DNA of 64,000 bases from Favolaschia claudopus. Lineage: Eukaryota > Basidiomycota > Agaricomycetes > Agaricales > Mycenaceae. The stretch is taken from positions 62,001-126,000 of the forward strand of contig JAWWNJ010000066.1 of NCBI GenBank assembly GCA_037176885.1, read 5' to 3'. The notes beneath the pieces were generated by a model. The model was not told the origin of the DNA and searched no databases. It worked only from the letters and a program-made list of their open reading frames with translations. The position numbers were made by a program, and so were the translations under genes. Numbering within the stretch: position 1 is the stretch's first letter; every line of letters starts with the position of its first letter. This document shows positions 48,008 to 62,430 of this stretch, one piece after another.

Positions 48008-49928
48008 TTACATGTCGTCAGGAGAAAAGAGCTGGAAATTTCTGTTATATGTGCCAGATGCGAGCATCTTTCCATCACTCGACACATCGACCGACATGAC
48101 TTTCCCCGCGTCGGTCGAAAGGGTACGGAGCAACTGCCAGTCATCGGCGCTCCATAACTTGACCAGCCCATCGTATCCCGCGCTCGCGAAGAAGAGCCCA
48201 GATCTATACCTCCATTCTTCCAAATCGGCATCCGCATCACGGTCTTGGCTTGCATCCTCTTGCATGGCATCGTCGGGGGCGGGGGGCGCGGAAGGCTTGA
48301 AAAACCGATCATCGGCTTGGAAGAAACGCACGTCGGAAACATTGGAGAGATGGGCGGGGATGGTGTACAACGACTTGAGGGATCGTAAATCCCATATTCT
48401 GATTGTATCGTCACCAGAACCGGTGGCTATTTGGTATCTGCAGGGCGACAAGTTAGCGAACTGCTTGATATACAGAGACCATGATGCTGACCCGTTAGGC
48501 GAGAACCCGATGGAAAATATTGCTTGAACGTGGCCGTCGAGGACCATAGCAGTTCGACCAGTTCTGAGATCCCACACCCGGCCGATGGCATCTAGCCCAC
48601 TAGATATGACGAGTAAGCAACGAATATGGGCTACTGATAGTGAGGAACTTACCCTGAAGCGACCAGTGCACCATCCGCCTGGAATTCGACGGAATAAACC
48701 TCTTTTGAATGGCCTTCTTGTAAGAGCAACTCTTTTGACGTGTTGACATCCCATAACCTCCAAGTTGTGTCGAAACTGGCGCTGGCAACATAGTCACCTG
48801 AAGGATGAAATGCCACACGGCAAACACGATCTTGATGGCCTTGCATGACAGCCAAGGGAGACTCGCTAGAGAGACAGGTCAGAAAAATCTCTTCTTCGAA
48901 CAGAAACAGCTGCCCATACCCTTCAAGGCTCCACAAGTGGACATTGCAATCACCAGCGCCGCTAGCGAGATTTACAAGTGAAGGGTGCTGTGTTAACGTT
49001 GCTTGGGGATGCCAAGCTACACCTCCGACGCGGTCACCGTGACCTGGAGAATATTATTTGCATATCATGATATAGTAAATCACCTTACCCCTCAAAGAAC
49101 GTACAGGTGTGCAAGCAGGCACGTTCCAAATTTTGACAGTCCCGGACCAGCTACCGGTGACCAGCAATTCGTTGTTGGGAGCGAAACGCACTTGTGATAT
49201 AGGACGTTCGTCGCCAATTTGTGAACCTAGGTTGGTGTATTTCTACGATGAAAGATGAATAGAGGATAGTAAACGAAACGCGAAGTGTACCTTGACTTCT
49301 CCAAACACTTTCTTTCTTATATCGACGATTCGACCTAGATCCATTTTACTGTCTATTCGCTGCTGGGCGATGCGATTTTGAGCTCTGCCAAAGAAAAAGA
49401 TGGAAGCATGTAAGCACCTTGCCTTGTTTCACCTGTATAAATCCAACCTGGGTAGTGAATATTCTGCTATACGTCTACGCGCGTCGAGGAGTTCCAGGGA
49501 ACCAGGAGAGTAGAACTCTTCTTCCTATATCGCAGGTCAGATCTTGCGAGACACGACAACATAGGTTCTATCACCTCTTCCTCGCTATCAGACGATTCCT
49601 CGTCCACATGCATAGGGTCATCGCCGCGAGCAGCATTTATTTGAGAGGTAACGTATATTAGTCGATCTCGTCTGTCGGCGGCCTGCGAAAACTCAGTTGA
49701 AAAAAAAACACGAGGGGTTCAATGTTTGCGCACCCGTTCCCCAAAGAGAGTGATAGGTTCGCCAATTTCACGAAGTCTAGCTTTGACTCGATTGTCGTCA
49801 GTGGGGACGGCCATGGTCCTGGCCTTCTTTTTGCGTTCAAGCTCATCGAGGATGACCTTGTTCTCGAGCCTGACGCGCTCTGAACCGAGGTAATTGCCAT
49901 CGTCGACGAGTGAGTCAAAGTCCAACAT
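48008..49928 (-). CDS. PRP4: U4/U6 small nuclear ribonucleoprotein Prp4 (WD40)
   Basis: Spliceosomal protein of the U4/U6-U5 tri-snRNP. The start near 49928 ([20 protein letters not shown]) runs into a helical PSF-like segment: [33 protein letters not shown], which is the Prp4 signature. An acidic stretch ([12 protein letters not shown]) follows. The rest is a WD40 propeller with visible repeats: [90 protein letters not shown] and [15 protein letters not shown], stop at 48008-48010. An insertion rich in Pro/Asp ([20 protein letters not shown]) sits in a late blade. Confidence 0.9.
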
Positions 49929-50163
49929 GGCTGTCGTTTTTGTCGCCAAAGACGTGGTTCAAGTGAAAGATGTGTTAACAGCAGTGCAGACGATGAATTC
50001 GCGTCGCGTCTAGAGTTCAGTCCGTCCAGTAACTTCAGTTGGAGAACATCTGGATATTGAGAAGATGATCGTTGTCGCCGTGACGCTCACGCGAGGTCGA
50101 GAATTGATGCGCTAGCCACCACGACCTTTATTCCCTATCTTTGCTAGTTTCTTTCTACTACAA

Positions 50164-52047
<1,884 letters not shown>

Positions 52048-52379
52048 ATGGACCTGGAGGAAGATGATCGATAATGACATATTACACTTATTTTCAATGG
52101 AAACAAATGCTCAATGGAATCCATTTAACGACGGACTCGCAACGATTTGTTCTACTCTTATACGACATAAGTATGCGCTCCTGAAATCCACTTATGTTGC
52201 CAGCTTTTTGAAACCGACCCCGCGATTCTTGGGCCCGAAGAGGAAATGGATCAAGGCAACGTCGGCTTTATCGGGCCTGCGGTCCGCCGGCTCGTCTTGT
52301 GCTCTCCCTTAAGGTCCGTTAACCTACTCACGACTCGGATACGTTGTAAGTGCACACCCACCATCGATTGCTTTCGACT
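52048..52379. other. Short intergenic gap
   Basis: 3' flank of the NDR kinase and promoter of the dehydrogenase, about 330 bases. Nothing recognised. Confidence 0.5.
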
Positions 52380-54080
52380 ATGGCCACTATTACTGAGGTC
52401 GGAAACGCCGAAATCTACAGGTAGGTTTGCTTGCTGCAGTCACTGGCTCAACGCGCTCACCACCGATCGCCAGTCCTCTCAAGGTTTTGGAGCACCCTGA
52501 ATTCAGGATCTTGAGTGCAGGAGAAAAGCCTGCCCCTACCGCTAACATCGCCGCGTTTTATAATCCCGCTCATGAGATCCATCTCGTTGAAAAGCCGAAG
52601 CCAAAGCCTGGGCCGGGACAGGTTCTTCTCCATGTCAGAGCTACTGGCATCTGCGGGTCTATACATTCTTCGTCGATGAGTGCTCACAGACTCACGATAC
52701 CTACAGGAGCGACGTGCATTTTTGGCAACATGGCAGGATAGGAGATAGTATGGTCGTCAGAGACGAGGTTCGTGCATCTTTCTTCGATTAGCTTGCTTCA
52801 CGATGCTTCACGCTCGACTATGAAGTGCGGATCGGGCCACGAATCGGCGGGCGAAGTCGTGGAAGTTGGAGAGGGCGTGACTCAGTGGAAAGTCGGTGAG
52901 GAGGAATGATTATGCGGTGATGCAAATGTTTTGTTAATCGGCTCAACGCGTGCTTGTAGGCGACCGAGTTGCCATTGAAGCAGGAGTGCCCTGCTCTCAG
53001 CCCGCCTGCGATGCGTGTCGTACTGGCCGATACAATGCCTGCCCTGATGTCGGTGAGTTATATCGTTTTGTTCAGTCAGTCTAACCAACACATTCACCCT
53101 GCAGTCTTTTTCTCCACTCCACCCTTCCATGGTAAGTCCAAGAGACATCTAAAGCGCAGTGGAGTAATCGCTTCCATCACAGGGACGCTGACGCGCTGGC
53201 ATCTCCACCCCGCCCAGTGGCTGCACCGTCTTCCTGACCATATGTCGTTCGAAGAAGGCTCACTATGTGAACCTCTTGCTGTTGCGTTAGCCGGTATCGA
53301 GCGCTCTGGTCTCAAGCTAGGAGATCCCCTCCTTATCTGGTAAGATTTCTTCTCGCTCGGAACTTATCCTGGGAGTTGACTGTTGACTGTTGCGCTCAGC
53401 GGCGCCGGACCGATAGGTCTGGTTACTCTCCTCTCCGCGCGCGCAGCCGGGGCGGAGCCCATTATCATAACGGATCTCTTCCAGAGTCGTCTGGATTTTG
53501 CGAAGACTTTGGTGCCTGGCGTGAGGACTGTGCTGATCAAGCGCGGGACGAGTGCGAAAGAGCAGGCAAAGGAGATTAAGGAGGCTGCGGGGATGGATCT
53601 GAAGGTTGCTTTGGAATGTACGGGTGTGGAGAGCAGCGTGCATACTGCTATCTATGTGAGCTGCTGCGCCTTTTGTCGGATTTCTGTTTGATATTCCTTC
53701 AGTCGATGCAATTTGGGGGAAAGGTTTTCATCATTGGAGTGGGCAAGAATGAACAAGTGGTGAGCGGAGTTGATCTATCGTTAAGTGATTCGTTTGACGC
53801 CCCCGCAGTTCCCTTTCATGCACCTCAGTGCCAACGAAATCGACGTGAGCTTCCAGTATCGCTATGCGAACCAGGTAACATCGCTTGTTGCTTTTTTTAC
53901 CTTGATTCTTTTGCTGACGCCTCGCGCTAGTACCCAAAGGCTATCCGACTTGTCGCTGGAGGGTTGATCAACATTAAGCCCCTTGTTACTCACCGGTTTT
54001 CACTTGAGGACGCGATCTCTGCGTTCCATGTCGCGGCTGATCCTGCGCAGGGTGCTATCAAGGTTCAGATTCAGGATTAA
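52380..54080 (+). CDS. LAD1: Zinc-dependent polyol dehydrogenase, L-arabinitol 4-dehydrogenase/sorbitol dehydrogenase type
   Basis: NAD-dependent medium-chain dehydrogenase oxidising L-arabinitol (to L-xylulose) or a related polyol. The start [13 protein letters not shown] joins by an intron to [13 protein letters not shown]. The catalytic zinc site is split: [20 protein letters not shown] and [19 protein letters not shown]. Structural zinc cysteines are in [40 protein letters not shown] and [20 protein letters not shown] are the arabinitol/xylitol group pattern. The Rossmann motif is [20 protein letters not shown], then [19 protein letters not shown]; aspartate after the loop fits NAD. The end reads [18 protein letters not shown], stop 54078-54080. 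Xylitol dehydrogenase is the close alternative. Confidence 0.85.
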
Positions 54081-54227
54081 GTAGATCAATATGTATGTAA
54101 CGCGTACGACACGTTCACAATAGAAATTGCGAGAGACTGAAAATTACTTCACTTGGTCGTTTGAGTCTTGGAGATGAAAAGACGAGACAGCTTAGACAGG
54201 AAAGTTGGCATCAATTCCTTCCTTTGA

Positions 54228-55198
54228 ATGGCCAACATTGGTTCAGCATTTCTGGGCGATTCGAAACGACGAAGAGTCCTCTCAACCGGCACAAGAAGCA
54301 CTCCTCCTTCTTCTCCTCCGCCTTCCGGCATGTCGAGCGTGTTTTCCGCCATCCCCTCCCCACCCCCACCTACAATACCCGAATCACCCTCTCACCAGTC
54401 GAAACCTGTTGTTGACTCGGCTCTTTCTCTCGAACTGCGATTGCGATGGCTCGAAGCGATTCTTCTTGGCGTGAAGCACGAGCCTAGCAGCAAGGGCAAG
54501 GAACGGGAAACGCTGTCTCGTGGAGAGACACTCATACGCGCCGCTGAGGACCTGCAGAAACGCCTTACGAGCATCGTCAATACGAATGACGGGCTCAAGC
54601 GTTTTATGGACCATTGTCTGTGCATTCTTTGCTCTTGACTTGAGCTTATGCACTGACCCGCCGATTCGGTGTAGACGACCAACACGCGCATCTCCTCACG
54701 CCTGATTACGCGCTTTCTGAGACGCCTCCGACATACGAGAATATGTCTGCGAGCGAGTTGGAGGCATTTTTGGTGGAGATGGAGCCGGACATACGGGCTG
54801 CTGAACGCGATATGCAGGAGATAGAGGTGTTGGAGAAGAAGGGTGTTACGGGCGCTGGCAAGCTTGGAGGTGAGTTCTTTGAATTCGTCTAGTTTCAATC
54901 TAATCTGGCTGTAGACTACGAAACGTTTCAACCGCGGCTAGACGCGCTGCTGAAAGGGCATCGAGAGGACCTCGAGCTCGTCGCGTCTCTTGAGAAACGC
55001 GTCGCGCGACTGATGGAAAGCCATGCTACCCAGGTGTGTACATGGTAATATTATTTGCTTAGTTTCTGAACGCGCGATCAGGTTGACGCTCTGTCTGAGC
55101 TGTTCGTGGCTTGGGACGACACGATAATGGACGGTGAAGACAAGATTCGTAGATTAGAGTTAGATCGGGTAGAACGACGGCGACTGGGATTAGAATAA
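54228..55198 (+). CDS. Coiled-coil protein, possibly dynactin subunit p24 (DCTN3/RO-10-like)
   Basis: About 260 residues over four exons. A Pro/Ser-rich head (MANIGSAFLGDSKRRRVLST; an alternative start is MSSVFSAIP at 54330) leads to LSLELRLRWLEAILLG, then HLLTPDYALSETPPTYENMS and helices PRLDALLKGHREDLELVASL, EKRVARLMESHATQ, VDALSELFVAWDDTIMDGED. Stop at 55196-55198. The opening 'LELRLRWLE' and the closing 'LSELFVAWD' resemble the first and last helices of dynactin p22/p24 (human: LELR... and LSKQFVQWDE). Resemblance is short and from memory, so the name is tentative. If right, it is the shoulder subunit of the dynein activator. Confidence 0.5.
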
Positions 55199-55273
55199 AT
55201 GAATATTGACTGTAGCAGTATATTTGGTACGGTCTAAGCGAGAATTAGCAGCCTTTGTTTGGCGGTTACGTGC

Positions 55274-58200
55274 ATGGCGCCTGCTAAACGGCGGGTCTCT
55301 TACATCTTGCCTGCACCCACTGACCCTCCTCGCCGTCTCGTCTTGCCTCCCCCCAATGCCTCGCGTCTTGGTCTCGTCAACCCGCTCCTCATCGCCGACA
55401 CTGTTCAGCCCGTCGCGGATCACCACCACCGTTCACGGTATCCCCGCCATCGTCTCGGCGTCGCTGCACTCGCCCTCGACACTTCCACTCAACTCTCAAC
55501 ACGCCCTGCTCCGGAGGGCATTCTCTACACCGCTGGCCGTGATGGCTTGCTGCTCTCTTGGGACCTCGGTCTCTCGCTTCGCCCACGGGCTACTTCCGAC
55601 TCACCGCTCCGACGCGGTCGTTGGGAATCACTCACAGGCTGGGCAGACGACGCCATCGACGAAGAAGCGGAGGAAACAGATGAACGACCGACAAGCGATG
55701 GCGACATACTGGGGGACGTTGCCGCCATGACCGCCCGCCGACGCCGTCCCTCGGCGGGAATCCGCGAGCTTCCATACGAGGAGAAGTGGGAGCTCGATCC
55801 CGACGCGACACCTCGAGTCCGTTCCATGATATTGCTATCTTCCGTCGTCGTGTAACTTGTCTCGTGCAGACCACCTCTTTCCGCCAATGCGCGCAGACCC
55901 ATACGGACTGGGTCAACGACATTCTCCTTTGTAATTACAACCAGACTGGTCTGTTGGCTCTTGATCATATGCATGCATGCCTTTACTCAACACAGTTCAT
56001 AGTCGTGTCCGCATCCTCAGATGGCACTGTACAAGCCTGGACTCCTCACGCGCCAAACGCCCCCCATCCCACCACCATTGGCACACACTCCGATTACGCT
56101 CGCTGTCTCGCCGCGTGCCGCACCCAGAACTGGATTGCGTCCGGCTCCTTTGACCGGACGATCAAACTCTGGGACCTTTCTCGTGGTCAATCGACACCAA
56201 ACGCTGAACCCCTCACCACGCTCCACCCAGCTGACCCACAGGCAGCGAAATGCTCTGTGTATGCTCTGGCTGCCGACCCCTTCGGCCACGCAGTCGCGTC
56301 CGGGGGTCCAGAGCGCGTGGTTCGGATGTGGGATCCACGGTCGGGAAAGCGATCGGGTGCGTCTTGTGCATTTCCTGTGTGGCGCGTGCTAATGGCTAAG
56401 GCTGCCCGTTCAGGTAAACTCGTCGGCCATACCGATAACATTCGCGCGATTCTATTGTCTGAGGATGCAAAATACGTGTGTTTATATCGCTGTATACATC
56501 TACCGTTGCGATTGATTTATCTTTCATCATACAGCTCCTCACAGGCTCGGCGGATGGTGCGTAGTTCTCAACGAACACATTATTGTCATCTAACTTACAT
56601 CGTCCTCGCGCAGCATCTATCAAACTCTGGTCCCTCGCCACTCAGAGGTGTCTACACACCTTCACACATCACGCCGACAGCGTCTGGTCGCTCTTTTCCG
56701 CCCACCCTGCTCTCGAAACTTTCTACGCAGGCGACAGGGCCGGCCTCGTCAGCCGGGTCGATGTTTCACGCATCACGCGTGATGTCGGTGAAGGTGAATG
56801 TGTACTCGTATGTCGCGACGGCGGCGAGAATTGGGGAACGCCGGGGTCACCCTCAGAACCTCTTCCGAAATTGGGCCCGCAGATTCGGAAGCCGCAGGCG
56901 AACCTCGGTCAGGGAGGTATCAATAAACTGGTCGTTGTGGATGACACGCTGGTTTGGACGGCGACGAGCGCGTCGACTGTCAGACGGTGGCGGATTCCGT
57001 CCCGCGGGTCTGCGCCGACCGCGAGCGCATCGGGGTTTGGGTTTGGCGGAGGAAGCAATAGTGCCGCGCGGTTGAGCCCGAACGAGCAGGAGTCGGAGTG
57101 GGATCTGCGTGAAGGCCGCTCTCTTGCCCCTAGTGTGCTGTCATACGACGACGACGGCGACGATGAAGGTGGATTGACACGCAATGGGATCCCGTATGCC
57201 AGCCTTGTGCGACTAACAAATTCGCATGACCCTTTTCCCGCGCGAAGTGTTGGCGGCGCTGGCAGCAGTAGTGGCATTAGGGAGCGCGACGCGGAGGTGG
57301 CGACGCTGTATTCCGCTGCGAGCGTCGTCAGCGTGCCGCCTCTACGTTCACCTCTCTACGCTTCTGCAAATTCCGTCTCGGGGCATACGAACAATCTTCT
57401 TTCCCCGCTGCGGAGTGCGCCTCTTCCCAGTACTCGCGCGGCTTACTTTGCGCGCGAGTTGGCGGCGGAGGCGAGTCCGCTTGCGAGTGTTCCGGATAGT
57501 GTTGGTGCGGGGGGCTCGATTGCGGGGGAACGAGGACTCGTTCGCGCGTTGATACTCAACGATCGAGTGCACGCCGTCAGTGTGGATACGGGTGGGGAGG
57601 TGGCTGTATGGGATTTGGTAAGGGGAACGTGTTTGGGTGTTTACGGGCGTGAGGCGCTGGGGTGGGATAGTGGGGGTGGGGGTTCCACAGGTGGACAACA
57701 ACAGAACGAGGAGTGGAGTCCGAGAGAGGCGCTCGAACGTGTGCGTGAACGAATTGAGGGAGAGGCGGTTGTGGCATCGTGGGCTACTGTGGACACTAAG
57801 GCAGGGGTTTTAGCGGTGCATGTGAATGAGCGTTCGTTTGAGAGTGAGATCTACGCGGACGAGGTTGGGTATGCGGGGGATCGGCGATTTGGGGACGAGG
57901 CAAAGCGTGAGTTGTGCTCTGCCTCTCCACAACCTGACTGATTATATTTACAGTGAACCTTGGCAAATGGGTGTTACGGAACCTGTTCTTAGGCTTTATC
58001 CGTGAGGAGCAGCGAATACGACATCGTCCCCGGCGCGATAGTCAAGATACTGCGTCATCTGTGCCTCGAGGGTCGTCGCCGCACCGCCCACATCATCAGC
58101 ATCGTACCAGCGTTGGAAGTGATGTGTCCTCGTCTTCGCGCCGTCGGCCGTCGCTCTCTAGCGAACCAACTGCACGGCAGACTCGTCGCCTGAGCTCAAG

Positions 58201-59501
58201 TAATTCGACGGTTCTGTGTGCTTCCAAGATGCTGCCCGCTCTTCCGCCTCAAACAGAAAACACTCCGCCACCCAGTACTTCGCCGCTACTGACACCGCTA
58301 ATTCCTCTTTATGGACGGCCGCTGTCGGCAACGGCGGGGACGGGAACACTAGCGTCGCTCGTTATGCCCTCGATACCTGCGTCTCCTGCAGTTGGGGTGA
58401 ATGATGCGACGCCCATGCCGATGCAGCCGCAGCGACGTGTGCGGACAGCGACGCTAGAGAATGGGAAGGATGGAAAGGAGAAAGAGACTGCTGGTGATTA
58501 TTTTGGGTCGAGAACAAGGCAGACGTCGATGCACGGTGCGACAACACCTGGCGCGGATGACTTTTCGGGTTGGAGTGGACCGGGGAGCAGCGGTGCACCA
58601 GTACCCAGTACGCCCACTGGTCTAATGGGGCGACTGAAGAGTTTTGGAAAATCCAAACGTACCGCTGATCATGCTACCCCGGCCCTGCCTACAACGGTTG
58701 AGCTGCCCGTCGTGGAAGTGAGTGGCGGTTTTCTCATAGGTGCTTCAGCTTATTCATGATGCCACAGGAGGTAGCGCCAGAACCTGTCGTGAAGACGCCT
58801 TTGCAGCAGTTGCTCTCTGGTCCGCTGTCGCCCCCGCCTTCGTCTGAAGCGCCGACATTGGGTCTATCACCACACATTCCGCTCTTGATAGAGGAGGAAG
58901 CTTCACCGGGATTCACAACAGTGTATCGCGGTACGGTAGGCTCGACTGCCGCCGACATTCATTCCCTCGAATCGGCGATGCCGATGTGGCTTATTGAATA
59001 TTTATTATTACACCATCTTCCTACTCCTCCCCCGCAAGTCAAGATCAGCTTTGTGCTGCTGCCTTGGACGGGGAAGGATAACGAAGAGTCGTTACCCGAA
59101 TTATTGAATACGTGCGTGGTCTCAGTCCATTTGCCAGGATGAAAGAATAACCAACATCCATGTTTCATGCAGCCAACAATCAAAACTGACTGCGAGTCGT
59201 TTTCTTCGCGTTCGGAAACTCGTTGCACATGTTGGTGTCGTCTCTGCTTGATGATTTCTTGAGCTCATTTATTTCATTGCAGGTGCAAGAGAAACTCGAC
59301 AAACTTGACCCGCCACCGGCTGATGCGCCACGACCGCGCGCAGAGGATCTGTATGAGATCCTGTGCAACGATGTTGTGCTGCCGCTCGATATGAGCATTG
59401 CAGCTGTGCGACAGTATGTGTGGCGGCAAAGCGCGGAGTTGGTGATGAATTATCGAACGAGACGCGAGATGGCGGCATATCGCCGCAGATCCAGAGGGTG
59501 A
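55274..59501 (+). CDS. WDR48/UAF1-like WD40 protein with C-terminal DUF3337
   Basis: Partner and activator of USP1/USP12-type deubiquitinases. ATG at 55274 gives [20 protein letters not shown]. Blades visible: [144 protein letters not shown] and [21 protein letters not shown] long disordered insert follows (57000-58700), and the end is the DUF3337 part: [52 protein letters not shown]; stop at 59499-59501. 'THTDWVNDI' and the YEI/VVLP end are diagnostic. One blade also holds acidic low complexity ([20 protein letters not shown]). Confidence 0.87.
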
Positions 59502-59839
59502 TACCGAATTGTACAGAGCGTAAGTTGTTAAGTGTGGTGTTTAATGTAGTCTAAATGTATGCAACTTGTCCCCGATCCTTTGCAGTGCACCTGTACCATT
59601 TGCATGATGCTGGAGGAGAGTATGAGGGCCATGAATATAAGCACACCGAAGGGTGGCACAACAAATCTCGAGGTCTGACCAGGGAACGTTGGACTTAACT
59701 ATGGATGTACGAGAAGCTTAGAGGCTTTGAAGGAGTTGAGATGGCGAGAGACACGAAGATGAGAGGAGCCAATGGAATGCGAGTAGATTACAATGTAGTA
59801 CACAGATAATGATACGAGATGCGAAGTAGGGAATACAAT
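59502..59839. other. Convergent intergenic gap
   Basis: 3' flanks of the WDR48-like gene and of histone H4, about 340 bases. Nothing recognised. Confidence 0.5.
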
Positions 59840-60532
<693 letters not shown>

Positions 60533-61001
60533 ATGGCCCGCACTAAGCAAACTGGTGTGTTCTGCTCTCTCCTGTCGTCTTCTCCGCTCACTTGCATTCA
60601 ACAGCCCGTAAGAGCACTGGTGGCAAAGCCCCTCGCAAACAGCTCGCTGCCAAATCTTCTGCAGCTCGTAAATCCACCACTGTTCGTCATCAATCCTCCC
60701 TCTCCACGGCCTTACTCACCTCTTCTCCAGAACGCAGCTGGTGGTGTCAAGAAGCCCCATCGTTTCCGGCCTGGAACTGTCGCCCTCCGTGAAATTCGTC
60801 GCTACCAAAAATCAACTGAGCTCCTCATTCGCAAGCTCCCCTTCCAACGTCTCGTTCGTGAAATCGCACAAGATTTCAAAGTGCGTTTCGAGCTTGCTTC
60901 CATTGTTCGCCTTTTCTTACTCTTCCTCCCAGACTGATCTCCGCTTCCAATCATCCGCTGTGATGGCTCTGCAAGAAGCAGCAGAAGCATACCTCGTCTC
61001 C

Positions 61002-61042
<41 letters not shown>

Positions 61043-61103
61043 CGTCACCATCCAGCCTAAAGACCTTGCCCTCGCTCGTCGGTTGCGTGGAGAGCGGTCA
61101 TAG
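60533..61103 (+). CDS. HHT1: Histone H3 with two extra residues in the N-terminal tail
   Basis: Core nucleosome histone. Exons: MARTKQT, then [20 protein letters not shown] and ARKSTT, then [20 protein letters not shown] and [20 protein letters not shown] with [10 protein letters not shown], then [20 protein letters not shown] and [20 protein letters not shown] and [16 protein letters not shown]. Stop at 61101-61103. The core is canonical. Between K23 and the AARKS motif there are two extra serines ([10 protein letters not shown] instead of ATKAARKS), so the lysine usually numbered 27 becomes 29. The splice sites leave little freedom to remove them, since they lie inside an exon. CENP-A is excluded because the core is standard. 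Confidence 0.95.
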
Positions 61104-61426
61104 ATTTTTGGGCTGTGTTTTCCTCTATTGTTATATTCATTTTGTACTATTAGTGTATTTTATTCACTGCATTCATTCTCATCCCTCCTGCATTCTGCAC
61201 GACTAAGTTTTCCTGTCAACAAACAATTTCAACGCTGGGTGGCGGATAAAACCGTCGGCACCCTGAGTCGGGAAGACCGCAACCCCACACGGCGTGCAGC
61301 GATTAGTCACAACTGTGAGAGCGCATTTCCTCGGATAGTAGTTGTTTCATTATCCTCTCTCTGGCTGGATTCGAAGTCCATAGCCTCAAATTAGCGGTAG
61401 GGGGGACCGACATTGTCGGCCTGGAG

Positions 61427-61455
61427 CCCAACGGACTGCCCGCGAGTCCGTTGGG
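61427..61455. repeat. Perfect 11-bp hairpin
   Basis: cccaacggact (61427-61437) and agtccgttggg (61445-61455) pair perfectly around a 7-nt loop. A short palindrome, ccgaca-t-tgtcgg, sits just before it at about 61407-61419. Confidence 0.8.
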
Positions 61456-61491
61456 GAAAAGGGGTTAACCTGCACGATTCTAACGCTCCAC

Positions 61492-61780
61492 AAAAAAAAA
61501 AAAAAAAAAAAAAAGGCGCGTTCCTCACGTGTCGCGCGTCAACTGTCAATCACTTCGATCGGTGGCTGTCCTTGCCGATCAACCTCACCTCATTCACACT
61601 TTCACCAGCCCAACTCGACTACTTACACTGGATGAGGGAGTTTGTGCTCCAGTTCTCGACAGTCTATGATCACAACGCGACGGGGATCTGTGCTACATAC
61701 ACCTAGGGAGCTTGTCGCATGATGCTGGCCAAGGTTTCGAGCCTCAGGCTAAATGTCCTCGACGGCCTATATTCATGCTC
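61492..61780 (+). repeat. Direct repeat copy 1, headed by 23 A
   Basis: Starts with a run of 23 A (61492-61514). Blocks shared with copy 2: the block from gtcaactgtcaatcacttcg through the following gatcggtggctgtccttgcc, cagtctatgatcacaacgcg, and gcatgatgctggccaaggtt followed by tcgagcctcaggct. The middle is less alike. Confidence 0.85.
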
Positions 61781-62122
61781 CGACGAAGAATTGGACGAGA
61801 TTGGATAGGCGCATGGGCCGCGCGCAACTCCCCCCGGCAGAGTCGGTCATGGAACACTGAATTATATGTCGCCCTCGCCGCATGGCCCCTTCCCCACCTC
61901 CCCCCACCCCTTCTTCCCCTTCTTGTACATACTTCCCTCTATGCGCATGGTTTCTATGGTCAATGTACCGCTACCCATTCCGCAACCCAAAACTCTGAAC
62001 CCCTTTCCACCACTCTACTTTACAACACCCGTCCGAATTCCTGCGCACACCCATGATTGCTCTCACGAGCGCCGCGTCTTAGTCGCTGGTGTACTTGTTG
62101 CGGTATATAAATGCAGAATGAC

Positions 62123-62430
62123 AAAAAAAAAAAAAAAAAAAAAATCTCACGTGTTGCACGTCACGTCAACTGTCAATCACTTCGATCGGTGGCTGTCCTT
62201 GCCGATTAACCTTCAGGCAACTGTTGAAACTCTTCCCGAATCCACACCTTCATTAGGTTAACTCGAGTATGTATGAGCAGTCTGTGCTCCAGCTCTGGAC
62301 AGTCTATGATCACAACGCGACGAGGACTTCTGCTACACACACCGCTCAAATAGGAAGTTTGTCGGCATGATGCTGGCCAAGGTTTCGAGCCTCAGGCTCA
62401 ATTTCCTGAACGGCTCATATCCATGTGCCC
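62123..62430 (+). repeat. Direct repeat copy 2, headed by 22 A
   Basis: Starts with 22 A (62123-62144) and repeats the blocks of copy 1 in the same order and orientation, 631 bases downstream. It then continues into unrelated sequence near 62430. Confidence 0.85.

Noticed and set aside
47724..48527. A 267-codon + strand frame
   Set aside because: It overlaps the Prp4 WD40 repeats on the - strand, which are clearly the real coding sequence.
61413..62261. Frames running through the poly-A tracts
   Set aside because: They contain poly-lysine from the A runs and repeat sequence, not conserved protein.
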